Below are positions 1-10,284 of a DNA stretch of 64,000 nt, one piece after another; position 1 is the first letter of the stretch, and each line of letters opens with the position of its first letter. The position numbers were made by a program, and so were the translations under genes. Source of the stretch: Mangifera indica. Its lineage: Eukaryota; Streptophyta; Magnoliopsida; Sapindales; Anacardiaceae. Below the pieces are notes generated by a model. It was not told where the DNA came from and made no database searches. It saw only the letters and a program-made list of their open reading frames with translations. The stretch lies in contig NC_058152.1 of NCBI RefSeq assembly GCF_011075055.1, positions 3,906,001-3,970,000 on the forward strand, given 5' to 3'.

Positions 1-734
1 AGCGAACAAAAGATGTATATACTCATATGAAAACTCATCTGAAAACAATGAGTAATCATATACAACTGTACCACAATCTCAAAAAATCAAAAGTCGATAA
101 AAACATGTCACTGTATGCATGTAATATAAACCAGAGATAATCTGCTCCAACCGGATCTACCTACGCTGACCTGACCCTGCCTCGCAGCTACCTCGATCAC
201 CCGTACCTGCAATCAGGAAAGAAAAGGGAGTGAGTGATAAGAACACTCAGTAAGGGGAAAAATTAAGTAAACTATCCCTTTTTCCTGTTCTAACTCACTT
301 TTGGGACTCAACCTCACATCCTAACCTCTATAAGAGATTGAGGGGATAATTTAGTTCACTCTTTACTATTTGGGTCATACTTTGTCCCATTTGGTGTCTA
401 TTTAATACTTTCTGGAAGCTAACTATAGGGATTTGACACTTTTCTAAACTCAAGCTCTTTTTCTTTCGTTACATTATTTCTGAATCTGAATTGAGCTCTA
501 CTGCGAGCATGCTTTACTGCGAGCTGACCCTACTAGGGGTCTATGTCCTACTACAGACGTGTCCCACTGCGGACGTGCTCTACTACGGGCGGTGTAGTGT
601 AAAGTGCCCCCTCATAGTTTATAGCATGCATACGAGTCTTATATCTTACTAATTTCGCTTCCATCTAAATTTATTCATAACTCACCAGACATTACTCTTG
701 GAACGATCCTTGAATCTTGAGTCCCAACCTTTTC

Positions 735-840
735 TTACTTTTATTTCTTTTCTTTTTCTCTTCTTTCTTTTTTTTTCCTTTGTTTTCCTTTGTTTTCTTT
801 TCTTTTCTTTTCCTTTCTTTTCTTTCTTTTTTCCTTTCCA
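735..840. repeat. Pyrimidine-rich tract (TTTTC/CTTTT)n
   Basis: About 100 bases are almost entirely T and C on the + strand, with irregular TTTTCC and TTTCTTT units. The long lysine-rich and phenylalanine-rich frames read across it are artefacts of this composition. Confidence 0.85.
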
Positions 841-899
841 AACTGTGAAATACTGTTCACAGCCCTGTTCATTTGACACGGCAACCTTCTTTTTCATAC

Positions 900-1430
900 A
901 ATTTCACAGTTCAAACGATTCATAATTCATACAAGCTATATATAGTTGAAAAGAGGATACAAATAGCTTTCTAACAAGCTATAATAACACTCATAATTCC
1001 ATATATAAGGCAGTCAAAACGTGAGATAAACTCAGTGACAAAACTGCCTCCTCTGTTTATTTAGTAAAACAGTCCTTTCGGTTTATACAATATTTAACAG
1101 TCCAAATGATCTCTAATTCATAAAAGCTATATATCATTGGAAAGAGGATTCAAAGAGCTTTCCAACAAGATATAATAGCACTCATAATTCCATATATAAG
1201 GCAGTCAAAACGTGAGATAAACTTAGTAACAAAACTGCCTCCTCTGTTTATTTAGTAAAACAGTCCTTTCGGTTTATACAATCTTTAACAATTCAAATGA
1301 TCTCTAATTCATACAAGCTATATATCATTGGAAAGAGGATTCAAAAAGCTTTCCAACAAGATATAATAGCACTCATAATTCATCAGATAAGGCAGCCAAA
1401 ACATGGGACGAACTCAGTGACAAAAACTGT
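900..1430. repeat. 191-bp tandem repeat, about 2.7 copies
   Basis: The block containing GTGAGATAAACTCAGTGAC recurs at 1021 and 1212, and the block CTAATTCATAMAAGCTATAT recurs near 920, 1111 and 1301, a period near 191 bp. Copies two and three are very similar; the first is more diverged. The array lies inside the presumed LTR. Confidence 0.85.
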
Positions 1431-2054
1431 AAATATTATGCAACTTTCTGCCATAAACAAAATCACATACATAGACATCCCAAATGGCAAAACAATATTC
1501 CTCAACATCAAAATCAACATTTATAACCTAGATCTAAGGAACCAAAAGCTTAAAATATATCACATATCAAGGATGATATCCCTTACCTTGTGTCAAGCCA
1601 AATCTTTGTAAGTTGGCTTCCTTCTCCTTGTTTTGTTTTCTTTATCACCAAAATCACTTTAAATCAATACCAAAACACACTAACACATTCACATAACATG
1701 CATATAAACATAGATGAAAGGAGAAGGAAGGAGATCTTTGGTTACCAAAGTTTCCAAGTGCTTCCTTTTCTTTCTTCTCTTCCAAACTCCTTCCTTATTT
1801 TCTTCAAGAAAACAAAGAAAAGTATGAAGAATGGTGGCTGTTGGAATATGGACGAAAATGATGAAAAGTCTTATCTCTTTCTCTTTTTCTCTTTGTCTTT
1901 TTGCTTTTCTTTTTTTTCTTTTTTCTTTTTCTTTAGGTATATATATATATATATATATAAACACACCCATACATATATATATTTAAAATGAGAAAAATAT
2001 CAAAACAAGGTCAAAAGACATAATTGCCCCTAACATATACCTGAGGGTATTACA

Positions 2055-2278
2055 GTCAGCTCGGGCTCGGCTCGTTTTTTGGCTCAGTTCGTTTACGGTT
2101 CGACTCATTTTTTATATCAAAACGACATCGTTTTGTATATATATGGATCAAAATGACGTCGTTTTGTATACAAAATTTAAAAAAAAATCTACTGAGTCAA
2201 TCTGAACCAGCTCGAGCTCAATCGAGCCGAGTCGAGCCAAATTCGAGCTCGAGCTGGCTCGGTTCGAGTCCACCCTTA
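2055..2278. mobile_element. hAT-like MITE, left end missing
   Basis: Same family as the complete 256-bp element at 53632-53887. Shared parts are GC-rich GAGCTCGAG/GGCTCG arms and a core with AAAACGNCNTCGTTTTGTATA repeated twice around TATATGGATCAAAA. The right terminal inverted repeat (CTCGGTTCGAGTCCACCCTTA) is present. The left one is absent exactly where the presumed gypsy LTR ends (2054), which suggests the LTR inserted into this element. Confidence 0.6.
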
Positions 2279-2734
2279 CTCCCACTTGTACTTGCACATG
2301 TTAAACAAGAACCACAATGTTTGCATACTGCTCGACGAATTAATTTCCCCTCTATTGTTTTCTCTATTCTATCAAAGTGTTCTCATACCATTGACGTTTG
2401 TTTTCTTTTTCTGTCTGTCGACTAATGCGAACCTGTACCCGTACCACTTTCACCTGTTGGTGCTCCACCTATTCCACCTTGTGCATCGTCAATAATATCA
2501 TCAGTGCTCGCATGATAATATTCAAATGGATTGAATTCATTTGATATTGGATCCATTTGTAATGATAAAATTAAAATAAAATGAGAGTAAAAATATAATA
2601 AATAGTTGAAATTGAGAGATTGGGAGTTTGAGAGGTTAAGAAATTTGTAATTGTAATTGAAAGTGAAAATGAAAAATTGAATAGGTTTTTATAGGAAAAA
2701 ATACATTAATTAAAAATTTTTTTTTTAAAAGTTT
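2279..2734. other. Intergenic, no gene seen
   Basis: AT-rich sequence with short frames only. No conserved protein, RNA or clear transposon end is recognised. Confidence 0.5.
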
Positions 2735-2884
2735 GCCAGCGGCTTCTGCCAGGCAGAAGCTTGCTTCTGCAATTTGGCAGAAGCACCTTCTGCTATTCCA
2801 GTAGCCGTTGCCAGCGGCTTCTGCCAGGCAGAAGCTTGCTTCTGCAATTTGGCAGAAGCACCTTCTGCTATTTGGCATAAGCAA
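2735..2884. repeat. 75-bp tandem duplication rich in GCAGAAGC palindromes
   Basis: Two copies start at 2735 and 2810. Each contains GCTTCTGCCAGGCAGAAGC and GCTTCTGCAATTTGGCAGAAGC-type inverted pairs, so each can fold into consecutive hairpins. An (AT)n microsatellite follows at about 2885-2906. The alanine/glutamine-rich minus-strand frames here are a by-product of the repeat. Confidence 0.9.
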
Positions 2885-2906
2885 ATATATATATATATAT
2901 ATATAT

Positions 2907-3070
2907 AAACAGTCTTGTGTCGGGCTTGGCAACCAATGAGTTTAATATTGAAGCCCAAGGCCCGGCCTGATAAGCCCATGGGCTTGACCCGACACGTTAC
3001 AGTATCGGACCGGGTTTTGTCATGCCCGAACTTTTTTTCATGCTTCGGGCCGGACCTCTATTCGATTCAA
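2907..3070. repeat. GC-rich dispersed repeat with inverted GTGTCGGG ends
   Basis: A locally GC-rich block holds TGTGTCGGGCTTGG near 2917 and its inverted counterpart CTTGACCCGACACG near 2983, then CGGGCCGGACC near 3046. Similar composition recurs at 47200-47440. It is probably a transposon fragment; the class is not assigned. Confidence 0.4.
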
Positions 3071-3084
3071 TCCAATTGACGTGT

Positions 3085-3190
3085 CTACAAAAAAATAGTA
3101 ATTTTGAATCTTAGGTGATAGGCTTGTAGAATGGTGTGAGAATAAAGTTTGGATCAGTTTAAGTTGCGCTTTCAAAATTCTTTGTAGGGG
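3085..3190. repeat. About 105-bp repeat, upstream copy flanking the PRXL2-like gene
   Basis: Shares GAGAATAAAGTTTGGAT-AGTTTAAGTTG and neighbouring bases with 7802-7913, in the same orientation. The two copies bracket the gene at 4080-7663. Confidence 0.75.
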
Positions 3191-3940
3191 CAGTTTGGTT
3201 TAAGTTATGCAAAGAATATCTTACTATTCTATCTATTATTATTTATATTATTTTATTAAATAATAAAAAATTTTGATACCAATAGTGATGTCATAAATAA
3301 TGCATGAGATACTCTTATTTTTACATGACAAAAATATCTTAATATTATTACATTTAATTAAGAACAATAATTATTTAAATTTATTAAATAGGCAGAAGGA
3401 CTATTTCTCACTTAAGTTTTAGTCTACTCTAAAAATTTATATAATTCTTCTTATAATGTAAAAAATTCATAATTTCTTCTTATAATTAAACTTTGAAAAA
3501 TTTACTTTTTTAATTACACACCAATTTTTAGGGTTTTATTTTTAATGGTTGTCGATTAATCTTCTTCAACCAAGGATAAAGGAAATCTACCAATTTTCCC
3601 CCTAGGATCATCCGTCAATCTTCTCCGACAATAGAGAATGGCATTGAACAAAGCATCCAAATCATTCAAATTTGAATAATGATGAAATATCACTCTTTGC
3701 TATTTAGATAGTTGTCTCAGTATTATTTTAATTTATTAATATTTATTATTATGATAATTTTTATTTTTAATTACAAAATATTGTCAATCCTAAAATTACC
3801 TCACATTCCTTATTTAAAAGTGTGTATGCTTTTGTCGATAAAATCTATTATGATAAATTCAGTATTATTCATCTTCACTTTTTTAAATCAGTATTTGTTT
3901 GGCTACAAGTTGTGCCAGAATATCTCGACTGGATCCCATC
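3191..3940. other. AT-rich intergenic sequence upstream of the PRXL2-like gene
   Basis: A segment near 3395-3550 resembles the left end of the Mutator-like family seen at 8951, but it is too diverged to delimit. Nothing else is recognised. Confidence 0.4.
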
Positions 3941-3953
3941 CAGAAGTTTGATT

Positions 3954-3974
3954 GGGGCCCGGTTTATTTGGGCC
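3954..3974. promoter_or_regulatory. Paired GGGCC (site II-like) motifs before the PRXL2-like gene
   Basis: GGGGCCC at 3954-3960 and TTGGGCC at 3968-3974 lie about 105 bases upstream of the ATG, in otherwise AT-rich DNA. TGGGCC/site II motifs are known TCP-binding promoter elements in plant housekeeping and organelle-related genes. The function here is inferred. Confidence 0.35.
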
Positions 3975-4079
3975 AAAATACAAACAACTAAATACAGTCG
4001 TCTCGTCTCTTCCCGCCACACAAAACTCGCCACTTGGTTTATTCTTTATTCAGAAAAATTGATACACGAGTCGAGGGCT

Positions 4080-7000
4080 ATGGCTACAGTCTCTGCAGGA
4101 GCTCTAGCATCAGCCATACCTCTCTCTTTCGATTCACTTCACTCTCCCAAATTCGCTTCCCGTTCTCTTTCAAATTGGTGTCTCAAGCCTCGTCCTCTCA
4201 CTTTCGCCACATTCAAATCAAGAAACATTGCCGTCAATGAATCGCGTTTTCTTGTAAGAGCCACCGCAGAGGATTTCTCTGCAGACGTCGGACAGGTTTT
4301 AGGTGATGTCAGCATTTTCACTGCTGCCGGTGAGCCGGTGTTGTTCAAGGATCTCTGGGACCAGACCCAGGTTTAAATCATGCTTCAATTATGAATAAAT
4401 TTAGATAATGTTGGTACTTGTTAAAATATGTCTTTTTTATATTTTTTGTTGAGCGGTTTGGTATTTTAATAATGGTGCCCGTAGTAAGGGATAATTTTAT
4501 TATAAAATGACTTGATTTTTGGCAAAGTTACATTTTACCAATAATTATTTTAATCTTTACCAGTTCCTGTAAGACTCTTGAGAAAACACTTGGTAGATTG
4601 CATGATTTTCTTTTTTGTGTTACAAATTTATGAACTTTTAAACATAAGAAACCGGTTTTAATTAGCGGGGGTTAAGGGTTGTTGAAGGACTAAATTCAAA
4701 GGATCCAAATAAAGGTTCATTCATGCAACTTTCAATCATAACTACAATATTGATGTGTATATACTTGGTTTTGAATTTTATGTTAATATTTCAAAATATA
4801 CATGATTTTGCTTGAGCTGGAGTTATAAGTACTTCTCACTTAATTTTGAGAGGTTTTATTAGCTATATATGTTGGTAGTTTTGGTGTTCAAATTTATGTT
4901 ATACACATTCAGGAGAATGAGATTTTGCTGTCATTATATTTTTTTTATAGTTGGGAGTACACCCTTTAGAACTGATAAGCAATTGAATTCCAGAGGTTAG
5001 ACGCTTTATGTTGTGTCAAGACATGTTCCAAGAAGGGTGAAATATAACATTAAAGATAGTGCGTTTCACATGCCTTAGCTTTGTATATATTTATGAAATT
5101 GGCATTATTAAATTCAAGCATCCATGTGATAAAAAATTTCTCAATACTTACCTCATGTCTTAGAAGATTCTTGTTCTTAACATTTTCATTTAGCATGAAG
5201 TTCATTTTAAAATTGTCGTATCTTATATTTTGGGGCAAAGTTTTTAAACATTGTTCTTTAATCATTATTACCATATGAAGATGTTTTATTTACTCTAGGG
5301 AGTGGCTGTTGTTGCACTCTTGCGGCATTTTGGATGCCCTTGCTGGTAATTATTCTTTTGAAACGCTGTTGATAATAATTGTTAGAGATTTTAAATCTTT
5401 TGTATCTAATAACTGATTTTGATTGTTCTTTTCTAAGTTGGGAGCTTGCTTCAGCATTGAAAGAAGCCAAAGCAACATTTGACTCTGCAAGCGTGAAATT
5501 AATTGCAGTTGGTGTTGGTAGTCCGAATAAAGCTCAAATACTTGCTGAACGGGTATTTTACACTTCTACCATATACAGTGCATGAAGAACATTCATACGT
5601 GTGTCTGTTTTTTTTTTTATTCGTGTGTGTGGGAGTGTCTTTTTTATTTTCATTTCAAGTGTATTTTCTTCAATCGTTTCTTGATTAAATAGAAGAAAAT
5701 CCTGGAATAAGCCTGACAATTTCATGGGATCAATCCTTTCTCATCTGCTTGATACTTGATAGATGCTGGAATTAACCATTTCAACATTTCGGCATGAATT
5801 CTTTCAGTGTCATGTAACTTCATTGAAATGCTTTGCAAAATTTGCATTGTTTGATAAGCAAAGGAAATGTATTTTAAAGTCTTTTTGCAGAATCTATTTT
5901 TGAGTAAAAGCTCATTTTTCTTTAAGAAGTCTTTAAGACAACTGATCAGTTCGCCTTTTGCCTCTCTCTAAAGCGCATTCCAGAAAAGTACCTGCATGGG
6001 TTTCTGTTTATAAACACTAAAACACTATATTGATCCTCAAAATCACTTGTATCTATTTAGGGTCCACTTTTTAATTGAAATTAAAATACTTTCACAATTT
6101 AGAAGTGTTTTTAGTGATGTTAAAGTATTCCCACATGCTAGATTGCTGGCATTAAGAAGTTAAGGTGATGATATGATCATTTCAGTAATTAGATTTCATA
6201 TCATGTCTGCGCTATACATTGTATTTTTTTTCTTCATTTTTTGGCTTAATAAACATAGCCTGATTTTGCACGAGATCTGTTGAATCTAATCTTTGTTACA
6301 ACTCTCATTTATTAGAATGTAGTTTTAGTGCCCAATGACAATCTTAGATGTTGGAACTGTTGCCCTTAACAATAGATAATAAAATTTATGGAGATAGCTC
6401 ATTGTAAGGCTTTCTACAGGAACAAATAATTCTTAACAGATAGTAGTTATGCTTTCCAAAAAGATTAATTAGCTTTGTTTTTCTTACAAAAGTAGTTTGA
6501 TGTACTTGGGATGTGTATTGGGTAACCGTAAGGGTTGGATTGAGGCATCAAGACCTTTTGCTTCCAACCGAAAGGTTAGGGGTTCAAACCTCTGACACCA
6601 CCTATTTAGGATATGATATTTAACAAGATTCGTATTGCCAAGGTTGCAGAGCTTGCTAGATCTAGTTTATAGTTAGTGCTGGGTGATGCTCTAAGTAAAT
6701 TTGGATTATTTCTGGGTATCAAAGTTAAAACTAACAAATAAATAGAGGGAAGAATGTATAGGTTTCAAGATTGATGGAATTAGAACATCGATAAACAAAA
6801 GTTGATTATTGGATCGATCATGCCTTTGCAATATGTTTATGGCAATAGAAATCATGAAATACATGGAAATGTGAAACCAATATTAGGGGATTCAAAGCCT
6901 TGACTGCAGAGATTTTATATAAATATTGCTCATGAGGACCTTTTCTTGGTGCAGGGAACTGATTGATTTCTTTCTCATGTTGTTAAGTTAATTTTTACAA

Positions 7001-7663
7001 TGGATTGCCTTTATGCTGATCCTTTTCTAGATGCAAGGAGCTGATTCCTTTCTTTCTCATGTTGTTCTTTTTCAGTTACCTTTTCCAATGGATTGCCTTT
7101 ATGCTGATCCTGACCGCAAGGTATGGAATAAGCCAATAACACACTTCTGTGGAATATTTTCTCTGCTGTTTGTAAATTCTGATGTGTTTTTTTTTGTTAC
7201 TTAGGCATATAATCTGTTGGGCTTATATTTTGGTATTGGCCGTACGTTCTTCAATCCAGCAAGTGTAATCTTCTTCTCCTTCTGCAAAGTTTTTTTAAAT
7301 TTTTTTGAGAGGATTTGTTGGACTAGCGTATGATATGCATACTTTTCTGACAGGCTAAGGTATTCTCAAGATTAGGGGCTCTGCAGAAAGCTGTAGAAAA
7401 CTATACCATTGAAGCCACCCCAGATGATAGAAGCGGTGTATTGCAACAGGTATAATTTTCTCTTTGTTTGAATTTCTGTTCCGTAATCATTAAATTGTTT
7501 TACACATGGTGATCCTCCATTCTTTGTTGTTCACTTTCACTAGGGAGGGATGTTTGTATTCAAAGGAAGAGATTTGCTGTATGCATGGAGAGACGAAGGA
7601 ACTGGTGATCATGCCCCTTTAGATGATATCTTTCGTATTTGCTGCAAGGTTCCTGCTTCATGA
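4080..7663 (+). CDS. Peroxiredoxin-like 2 (AhpC/TSA, thioredoxin-like) protein, chloroplast
   Basis: Seven exons can be joined in frame: 4080-4370, 5299-5345, 5438-5552, 7076-7120, 7205-7264, 7354-7449 and 7544-7663, giving 257 residues. Residues 1 to about 60 are rich in Ser, Ala and Arg and end FLVRA, as in a chloroplast transit peptide. The thioredoxin-fold redox site is FGCPCCWELA, with the Cys-X-X-Cys at residues 110-113. Later hallmarks are LIAVGVG, LPFPMDCLYADP, GLYFGIGRTFFNPAS, VFSRLGAL and GTGDHAPLDDI. These match the plant PRXL2/FAM213-like family (Arabidopsis At2g37240 type), inferred to be plastid thiol-redox proteins whose exact substrate is unsettled. The start is the first ATG giving the transit peptide. 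Introns 3 (1.5 kb) and 1 (0.9 kb) are long. Intron 3 carries a SINE-like piece and a partial duplicate of exon 4. Confidence 0.92.
6510..6690 (+). repeat. Possible tRNA-derived SINE in intron 3
   Basis: A box-B-like GGGGTTCAAACCTCTG at about 6579 follows a possible A-box region (GTAACCGTAAGGGTTGG) by the usual spacing. No cloverleaf acceptor stem is evident, so this is not called a tRNA gene. Boundaries are approximate and no target duplication was found. Confidence 0.35.
6939..7020 (+). repeat. Duplicate of the intron 3/exon 4 junction (dead exon copy)
   Basis: This 82-bp unit is repeated at 7021-7108. Both copies start CCTTTTCT, share TTTCTTTCTCATGTTGTT and share ATGGATTGCCTTTATGCTGA from exon 4. 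In this upstream copy the acceptor CTTTTTCAG has become AAGTTAATTTTTAC and no donor follows, so it should be skipped. Confidence 0.9.
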
Positions 7664-7801
7664 AGTACATAATACTCATCTCCCTGCAAGGTAATAGTAA
7701 TAAGGGATACTGTTGGTTTCTCGTTTTGCCTTTATCTCCCACTTATTGTTGTAAATTTACAGTTATGCTGTAGATTCTAATCATAAGAACGAAACTATTT
7801 G

Positions 7802-7913
7802 TACACAAAAAATAATAATTTAGAATCCTAGCTGATAGGCTGTCTGATAGAATGTTGTGAGAATAAAGTTTGGATAAGTTTAAGTTGGCTTTTTTGAATT
7901 CTTCTGAGAGCAA
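7802..7913. repeat. About 105-bp repeat, downstream copy flanking the PRXL2-like gene
   Basis: Partner of 3085-3190 in direct orientation, about 140 bases after the stop codon. See that entry for the shared bases. Confidence 0.75.
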
Positions 7914-8084
7914 TTTTATATGTACATACTTTATGTATATAATTAGGTATGAAGATAATATGTCATTATATGATTAAAAATTTATTTATTTTTAATTTAA
8001 AGTCACTCAATTACATAATGATACATCATCTTTGTATTCAAAATCAATCATACGGAGCAAGTCAAACTTTGAGTTTAATGATTA

Positions 8085-8545
8085 GTGTTAGACCTGAATC
8101 GAGCTGATTTGGGTTTGAAAGTCGATTCGATTCGATTCAGTTTAGTTCGAATTTGTTTAGTTCAAATATAAATGAAATTTGAGTTAAGAGGTTTAAATTT
8201 GTTTAGCTAAAAAGAGTTTGATTTGGTTTGGCTTGCGAACTAAATAAATGGTTTGATTCAATTTAAATTTGGGTCATGAGTTGATTCGAGTTATTTTAAA
8301 TAATTGATAAATGATGATTTGTTGTCAATAAGTTACAAATTTAAATTATGAATCTGAGTCACATATCCGAATCGTGAATTTAAATTATAAATTTGAGTCA
8401 AATTTGAATTAAACTATTTTTATTGAAATCAAGTTTGACATATTTTTAATATTGATTTGACGAATTTGAGTCGAATTAATTTTTATTCAAATCGAATTCA
8501 AATCAATAAGTGTTTTGATTTGGTTTAGTCTATATCCACCCTTTT
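8085..8545. repeat. AT-rich dispersed repeat (TTCGAATTTGAGT family)
   Basis: Dense TTCGATTCGATT, TTTGAGTCGAATT and AAATTTGAGT words end in TATATCCACCCTTTT. Related copies lie at about 23140-23620 and 37690-38110. This looks like a nonautonomous element family with GGGTGGATAT-type ends; the superfamily is undetermined. Confidence 0.45.
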
Positions 8546-8950
8546 CAGTGATTAGATTAAATTAGATAAATCAAAATTTTGAATTTAATATATCTTTAAA
8601 AAATTGATGAATTTATACTCTCTTGTACCATAAGTTTTCTCTATTATACTTAAAACTACATTAGGTCACATCGTTTTATTCCTTTTTCAAGGAGGAGAGC
8701 GACATTCTTGAAGCGAAGTAAGGCTAAAACACAACTTTTAAGCATTAAAAAAAGTGATTAGATTGGGAATGGGAACATCCATGTCAATCAACATCTTGGA
8801 ATTTGGAACATGGGATGTTTTTTAGATCACTAAATAGCACCTCCCAAAGTCTTGAAAAATAAATCTCTTTTAGCTGTGGCATCACCCTGCACAATCAGGA
8901 ATATTTTGTCACGTTGAAATATTATCAATTCATCTAAATTATTAAAACTA

Positions 8951-9769
8951 GGCCAAAAGACTTGTTCCCACTCACAGTTTAGTGTAATCTCAAAGTTTCA
9001 CTCGTAAAATTTTAAAAATTCATATACTAATTATTTTATTAAAAATTTTTATTAGAATTGAAGGTAAAAATATTTTAAAAAGTTAAAATTTTATCATATT
9101 TTTTCTTCTTAGTTTAAAAAAATAACTATTTCATCTATCTAAAATTTGAAAAGTTACTTCCCCCCCCCCCCTTTTTAGAGTTTGCATTTTTACCCCTTGC
9201 TTCTCTAACAACTGAGGCCTATCAATCTTCATACTGGCACTCCATCCCATCTCCCAAATGAGAACAAATCATCGCCTAACCGAAAGTCAACTAACAATTC
9301 GTTGACACAAATATATACGATACACAGAACTGTACATCGATCGATACATATATTGGCTAAACGAAGATTGTATTTCTTTGTTCAGCTAATTTGTGCGTTG
9401 ATCGATGCACATATCGATCAAATAGATTTTCAATTGACCAATGATTTGTCCTCTTCTGGGAGATAGGATGGAGTGTCAGTACAAAAGTTGGCTTTCTCAG
9501 GTCGCTAAAGAAGTGAGGGAAAAAATGCAAACCCTAAGGGGAAAAGATAACTTTTCAAATTTTGGATGAGAGAAATTGTTAATTTTTTGAACTAATGGAG
9601 GAAAATATAATAAAATTTTATTTTGTTTAATATTTTTTAGTTAAATAATATTTTTATTTTTACTCCTTACAAAGAATTTTAATAGAATAGTAGATATTTA
9701 GGGTTTTAAAATTTACAAATGAAAATTTGGGATTACACTAAACTTTGGGTGGGAATAAGTCTTTTGGCC
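8951..9769. mobile_element. Mutator-like nonautonomous element with long inverted repeats
   Basis: The left end GGCCAAAAGACTTGTTCCCA and right end TGGGAATAAGTCTTTTGGCC are near-perfect inverted repeats. Similarity continues inward through AGTTTAGTGTAATC for roughly 200 bases. Flanking 9-mers TTAAAACTA and TTAAAATAA differ at two positions, consistent with an aged 9-bp target duplication as made by Mutator-like transposases. No transposase is encoded. The interior has a poly-C run at about 9160. Confidence 0.75.
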
Positions 9770-9827
9770 TTAAAATAATAATATTCCCGTCTTAAATTCT
9801 TAATATAAGTTTTTTTCTTAGGTCAAT

Positions 9828-9990
9828 ATTTAGATGTGCATATTGTTTGATAAGTAATATTGTATGCACAATTTTTTGATATAAATAATAATATATTATT
9901 AAATAATTAAAAATTAAAAAAATATATCTAATTATATAATAATATATTATTATTTATATATATAAATTATACATATAATTTTATTATCAT
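9828..9990. repeat. Foldback AT-rich MITE
   Basis: Palindromic arms around ATATATTATT...AATAATATATTATT, ending in a TATACATATAATTTTATT type border. It is a member of the abundant family described at 46800-46985. Confidence 0.5.
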
Positions 9991-10284
9991 TTGATATTAG
10001 AATTTTTAAGGTTAATATTTATTGGAAGTCATATTTCTTTTCCCGGAGGTTTATCTCATCATTGAAAATAAATGAAATTACAATTCCACCCTTCTCAGTT
10101 TCAAGTTACAACTGGGGTTAAAAGGACAAAAGAGAATACATAAAAATGGGATGTTTGAGTTTGATTGCGTTGTGAACTCTTTAATTAAAACCAGAAGCAT
10201 AAAAGCAGAGAATTAATATTGGCAACAAACTTTCACTTTTCTTCCTCTGTTTTTCAGTTTCAAGTGTTCTCTGTTTCAGAGGCC

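Larger units (their letters stand above)
1..2054 (-). mobile_element. Probable Ty3/gypsy-type LTR (noncoding)
   Basis: The right edge reads GGGTATTACA at 2045-2054, the reverse complement of TGTAATACCC, which is a common start of plant gypsy LTRs, so the element would run on the minus strand. The stretch has no credible ORF. It contains a pyrimidine-rich tract (about 735-840), a 191-bp tandem repeat (about 900-1430), a second T/C-rich tract (1880-1935) and a (TA)n microsatellite. The left end, PBS and any internal domain lie outside the window, so a solo LTR and a full element cannot be told apart. The assignment rests on the terminal motif and general character only. Confidence 0.45.

Noticed and set aside
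682..925. Lys-rich minus frame and Phe-rich plus frame
   Set aside because: Both are translations of a pyrimidine-rich tract and have no domain or codon-usage support.
2636..2979. Two overlapping minus-strand frames with repeated AEASFCLAEA-like segments
   Set aside because: They arise from the GCAGAAGC tandem hairpins; the same repeat reads open in several frames.
6555..6605. Possible tRNA gene (GGTTCAAACCTC box)
   Set aside because: No acceptor or anticodon stem can be folded; kept only as a SINE-like segment.
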